Source: Rhodanobacter sp.
GTDB taxonomy: Bacteria > Pseudomonadota > Gammaproteobacteria > Xanthomonadales > Rhodanobacteraceae
Assembly (NCBI GenBank): GCA_022730295.1
Contig: DZCM01000011.1
Location: 1-35,654 of the forward strand
Direction of reading: 5' to 3'
Length of the DNA: 35,654 nt
The position numbers were made by a program, and so were the translations under genes. Numbering within the stretch: position 1 is the stretch's first letter; each line of letters starts with the position of its first letter. This document shows, piece by piece, positions 33,953 to 35,654 of the stretch. The notes beneath the pieces were generated by a model that saw only the letters and a program-made list of their open reading frames with translations, did not search any database and had not been told where the DNA came from.

Positions 33953-34681
33953 ATGACTCGCCATCGGCATTTGCCCATCTGCATGTTGCTCGCGTTCCTC
34001 GCGTGCATCGCCTTCGTCGCACAGGCCGCGCCACCGCCGGCGTCCGCGCCGGGCACCAGCGCCACCACCGTGATCACCCATCCGCAGGTCGAACTCAAGA
34101 CCTCGCTGGGCAACTTCGTGGTCGAATTGTTTCCCGACAAGGCCCCCAAGACGGTCGCCAACTTCCTGCAATACGTGAAGGACGGCTTCTACGATGGCAC
34201 CGTGTTCCACCGCACGATTGCCGGGTATCTGATCCAGGGCGGGTTGTACACGCGCGACCTGCGGCCCAAGCGCACCTTGCCGCCAATCCCCGATGAAGCG
34301 AACAACGGCCTCTCGAACCTGCGCGGCACCCTTGCCGCTGCGCGCAACCCCATCGACGCCGACTCGGCAACCTCGCAATTCTTCATCAACGTGGTCGACA
34401 ACCCTCGCCTCGACTATGTCGGCAACCAAAGCGGCATGACCATGGGCTTCGCGGTGTTCGGCAAGGTCGTACAGGGCATGGACGTGGTCGACAAGATCGA
34501 CAATCTGCCGACCGGCCCGGAGGGGCCATTTGTCGGCGATGTGCCGCGTCCGCTGGTCGTGATCGAAAGCGCCAGGTTGATCGGCGATGCCGCGGCGCCG
34601 GCCAGCGAACCCGTTTCGCCCGTGACCGGGCAGGTGCCTGCATCCGCACCCGCGAAGAAGAAGTCCGGTGCCCAGCACTGA
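33953..34681 (+). CDS. ppiA: Periplasmic cyclophilin-type peptidyl-prolyl isomerase
   Basis: About 242 residues. A signal peptide (MTRHRHLPICMLLAFLACIAFVAQA) precedes a bacterial cyclophilin domain from residue about 44: VELKTSLGNFVVELFPDKAP, then FYDGTVFHRTI with the catalytic Arg, SQFFINVVDN and MGFAVFGKVVQGMDVVDKI. A basic/Ala-rich tail follows (PASAPAKKKSGAQH). I start at the ATG at 33953 because it gives a normal n-region; ATGs at 33932 and 33890 are in frame upstream. The export signal and BepA/LpxH neighbours favour a periplasmic PpiA-type role. Its last 14 bp overlap the lpxH start. Confidence 0.92.
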   Translation: MTRHRHLPICMLLAFLACIAFVAQAAPPPASAPGTSATTVITHPQVELKTSLGNFVVELFPDKAPKTVANFLQYVKDGFYDGTVFHRTIAGYLIQGGLYTRDLRPKRTLPPIPDEANNGLSNLRGTLAAARNPIDADSATSQFFINVVDNPRLDYVGNQSGMTMGFAVFGKVVQGMDVVDKIDNLPTGPEGPFVGDVPRPLVVIESARLIGDAAAPASEPVSPVTGQVPASAPAKKKSGAQH

Positions 34682-35405
34682 CGCGTTGCACACGCTTTTC
34701 ATCTCCGACCTTCACCTCGACGACGCGCGCCCGCACATCGTCGTGGACTTCGAACGTTTTTGTTCCGGTGAGGCGCGCCACGCCAATGCGCTTTACATAT
34801 TGGGCGACCTGTTCGAGGCCTACATCGGCGATGACGATGACGCGGCGTTGAACGCGCGGGTTGCTGCCGCGTTGCGCGGTGTCGCCGGCGCGCGCGTTCC
34901 GGTCTTCTACCTCGCCGGCAACCGCGACTTCCTGCTCGGCAACGGCTACGCGCAGCGCTGCGGCATGACCCTCCTTGCCGACGGCAGCGTCGTCGACCTG
35001 TACGGCACGCCGACCCTGCTCCTGCACGGCGACGTGTTGTGCACCGACGATGCCGCCTACCTTGCGTTCCGCAAGCAGGTGCGCGACCCCGCGTGGCAAG
35101 CCGCGTTCCTCGCGCAGCCGCTCGCCGAACGCCGCGCGTTCGCGGCGCAGGCGCGCGACGCCAGCCGCGCGCACACATCCAGCACCGGCATGGCGATCAT
35201 GGACGTGAACCAGGCAGCGGTGGAAACCGCGCTGCGCGAGGCCGGTGTCACGCGCATGATCCACGGCCACACCCATCGCCCCGCGCTCCACGATTTCATG
35301 TTGGACGATAAACCCGCGCAACGCATCGTGCTGGGCGACTGGTACGAGCAGGGTTCGCTGCTGCGGGTGGCGCGTGACTCAGTCGAGTTGGACGAGCTCG
35401 TGTAG
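34668..35405 (+). CDS. lpxH: UDP-2,3-diacylglucosamine hydrolase
   Basis: Peripheral membrane pyrophosphatase of lipid A synthesis (fourth step), 245 residues, calcineurin-like fold with two Mn ions. Metal ligands appear in order: Asp14 and His16 (ISDLHLDD), Asp47 (LGDLFEAYIGDD), Asn in AGNRDFLLG, His in LLHGDVLCTDD and IHGHTHRPALH. The start is GTG at 34668, 14 bp inside the end of the cyclophilin gene, giving MPSTDALHTLFISDL. The cyclophilin-lpxH pairing mirrors ppiB-lpxH in E. coli. A repeat-rich 140-bp gap follows to the convergent partial gene. Confidence 0.96.
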   Translation: MPSTDALHTLFISDLHLDDARPHIVVDFERFCSGEARHANALYILGDLFEAYIGDDDDAALNARVAAALRGVAGARVPVFYLAGNRDFLLGNGYAQRCGMTLLADGSVVDLYGTPTLLLHGDVLCTDDAAYLAFRKQVRDPAWQAAFLAQPLAERRAFAAQARDASRAHTSSTGMAIMDVNQAAVETALREAGVTRMIHGHTHRPALHDFMLDDKPAQRIVLGDWYEQGSLLRVARDSVELDELV

Positions 35406-35423
35406 ACACGAAAAGCCATCCCC

Positions 35424-35478
35424 CTCAATCCCCCTTCGTTCCGAAGGGGGAAGAAAAACGCGGCAACACACTTCACCT
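35424..35478. repeat. 55-bp direct repeat, copy 1, with palindromic core
   Basis: Identical over 55 bases to 35600-35654. The core is a perfect hairpin CCCCCTTCG-TTC-CGAAGGGGG (35430-35450), followed by AAGAAAAACGCGGCAACACA. Beyond it, 35479-35520 carries two further small palindromes (CCTTCC-GAA-GGAAGG and CGCGCC-GCA-GGCGCG). This copy lies between lpxH and the convergent partial gene. Confidence 0.9.
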
Positions 35479-35545
35479 CCTTCCGAAGGAAGGGGGTCGC
35501 GCCGCAGGCGCGGGGGGATGCCGTCGCCGACGCGCGGTGACCAGC

Positions 35546-35654
35546 CTACGCAACCGCGTCGATGGCAGCGCGGAGGCGATCAACCCCGACGATTTCAAGC
35601 TCAATCCCCCTTCGTTCCGAAGGGGGAAGAAAAACGCGGCAACACACTTCACCT
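35546..35654 (-). CDS. C-terminal fragment of an unidentified protein (3' end only)
   Basis: On the minus strand the frame is open from the window edge to TAG at 35548-35546. Its last 17 residues, LEIVGVDRLRAAIDAVA, read like a genuine protein end and loosely resemble the C-terminus of RadA/Lon-type proteins (G-[IM]-E-[VI]-x-x-V-x-x-L-x-x-A-[IL]). The preceding 18 codons are the second copy of the 55-bp repeat, in frame (GEVCCRVFLPPSERRGIE). Most of the gene lies outside the window, so identity is a guess. Confidence 0.4.
   Translation of the reverse strand, partial: GEVCCRVFLPPSERRGIELEIVGVDRLRAAIDAVA
35600..35654. repeat. 55-bp direct repeat, copy 2, cut by the window edge
   Basis: Second identical copy, 176 bp from the first and in the same orientation. 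It reads through in frame as the upstream part of the minus-strand partial gene. The copy may continue past the window. Confidence 0.9.

Noticed and set aside
35430-35455. Hairpin after lpxH as an intrinsic terminator
   Set aside because: The stem is followed by an A-rich rather than T-rich run on the lpxH strand, and the same hairpin recurs inside the neighbouring coding frame, so a repeat is the better reading.

Overview
The window looks like chromosomal housekeeping DNA from a GC-rich gammaproteobacterium of the Xanthomonadales/Lysobacterales group, most likely the Rhodanobacteraceae side. This placement is inferred from gene content and order: RluD-PgeF divergent from BamD, BamC-DapA divergent from GcvR-Bcp, PcnB-FolK, RibF-IleS, cyclophilin-LpxH, an NAD-type isocitrate dehydrogenase, a 7Fe ferredoxin and a bacterial DUF1704 protein. 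Intergenic repeats of the kind common in that group support it. I see no phage, integrase, transposase, CRISPR array or recognisable defence operon.

Layout. 1-0.6 kb: 3' part of a KDPG aldolase gene. 0.6-2.4 kb: lipoprotein with an adenosine-deaminase-like metal centre. 2.7-3.7 kb: an orphan protein, possibly a papain-fold hydrolase. 3.9-6.5 kb: pgeF and rluD, divergent from bamD. 6.5-7.4 kb: a gene-free block rich in palindromes. 7.4-11.2 kb: sucC-sucD-nadE. 11.3-13.9 kb: lspA, an SGNH esterase and an AlaA-like aminotransferase. 14.1-16.4 kb: rsgA and a DUF1704 metallopeptidase-like protein. 16.6-22.5 kb: ileS, ribF, folK and pcnB on the minus strand. 22.6-23.0 kb: tRNA-Glu(CTC) followed 11 nt later by the ferredoxin gene. 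23.1-25.8 kb: bamC-like gene and dapA, divergent from gcvR and bcp. 26-30.3 kb: PIN-PhoH ATPase, MBL-fold hydrolase, thiD and an LpxO-like dioxygenase. 30.4-31.9 kb: NAD-isocitrate dehydrogenase and glutaredoxin. 32.1-35.4 kb: bepA, periplasmic cyclophilin and lpxH. The right edge holds a 55-bp direct repeat, one copy of which lies inside the C-terminal end of a cut-off minus-strand gene.

Themes. Several genes serve the envelope: bamD, a bamC-like gene, bepA, lspA, lpxH, the LpxO-like gene, pgeF, dapA and the cyclophilin. Central metabolism is represented by sucCD, NAD-IDH, eda and nadE, and translation/RNA by ileS, rsgA, rluD, pcnB and tRNA-Glu.

The most unusual signal is the behaviour of small palindromic repeats. 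A related GC-rich palindrome is carried in frame inside pgeF and ileS, and a different one reads through the end of the cut-off gene at the right edge. REP-type units (core TAGGAGCGGCGGAAGCCGCG) occur at four places, and at two of them the TAG of the repeat is the stop codon of the gene (sucD and the LpxO-like gene).
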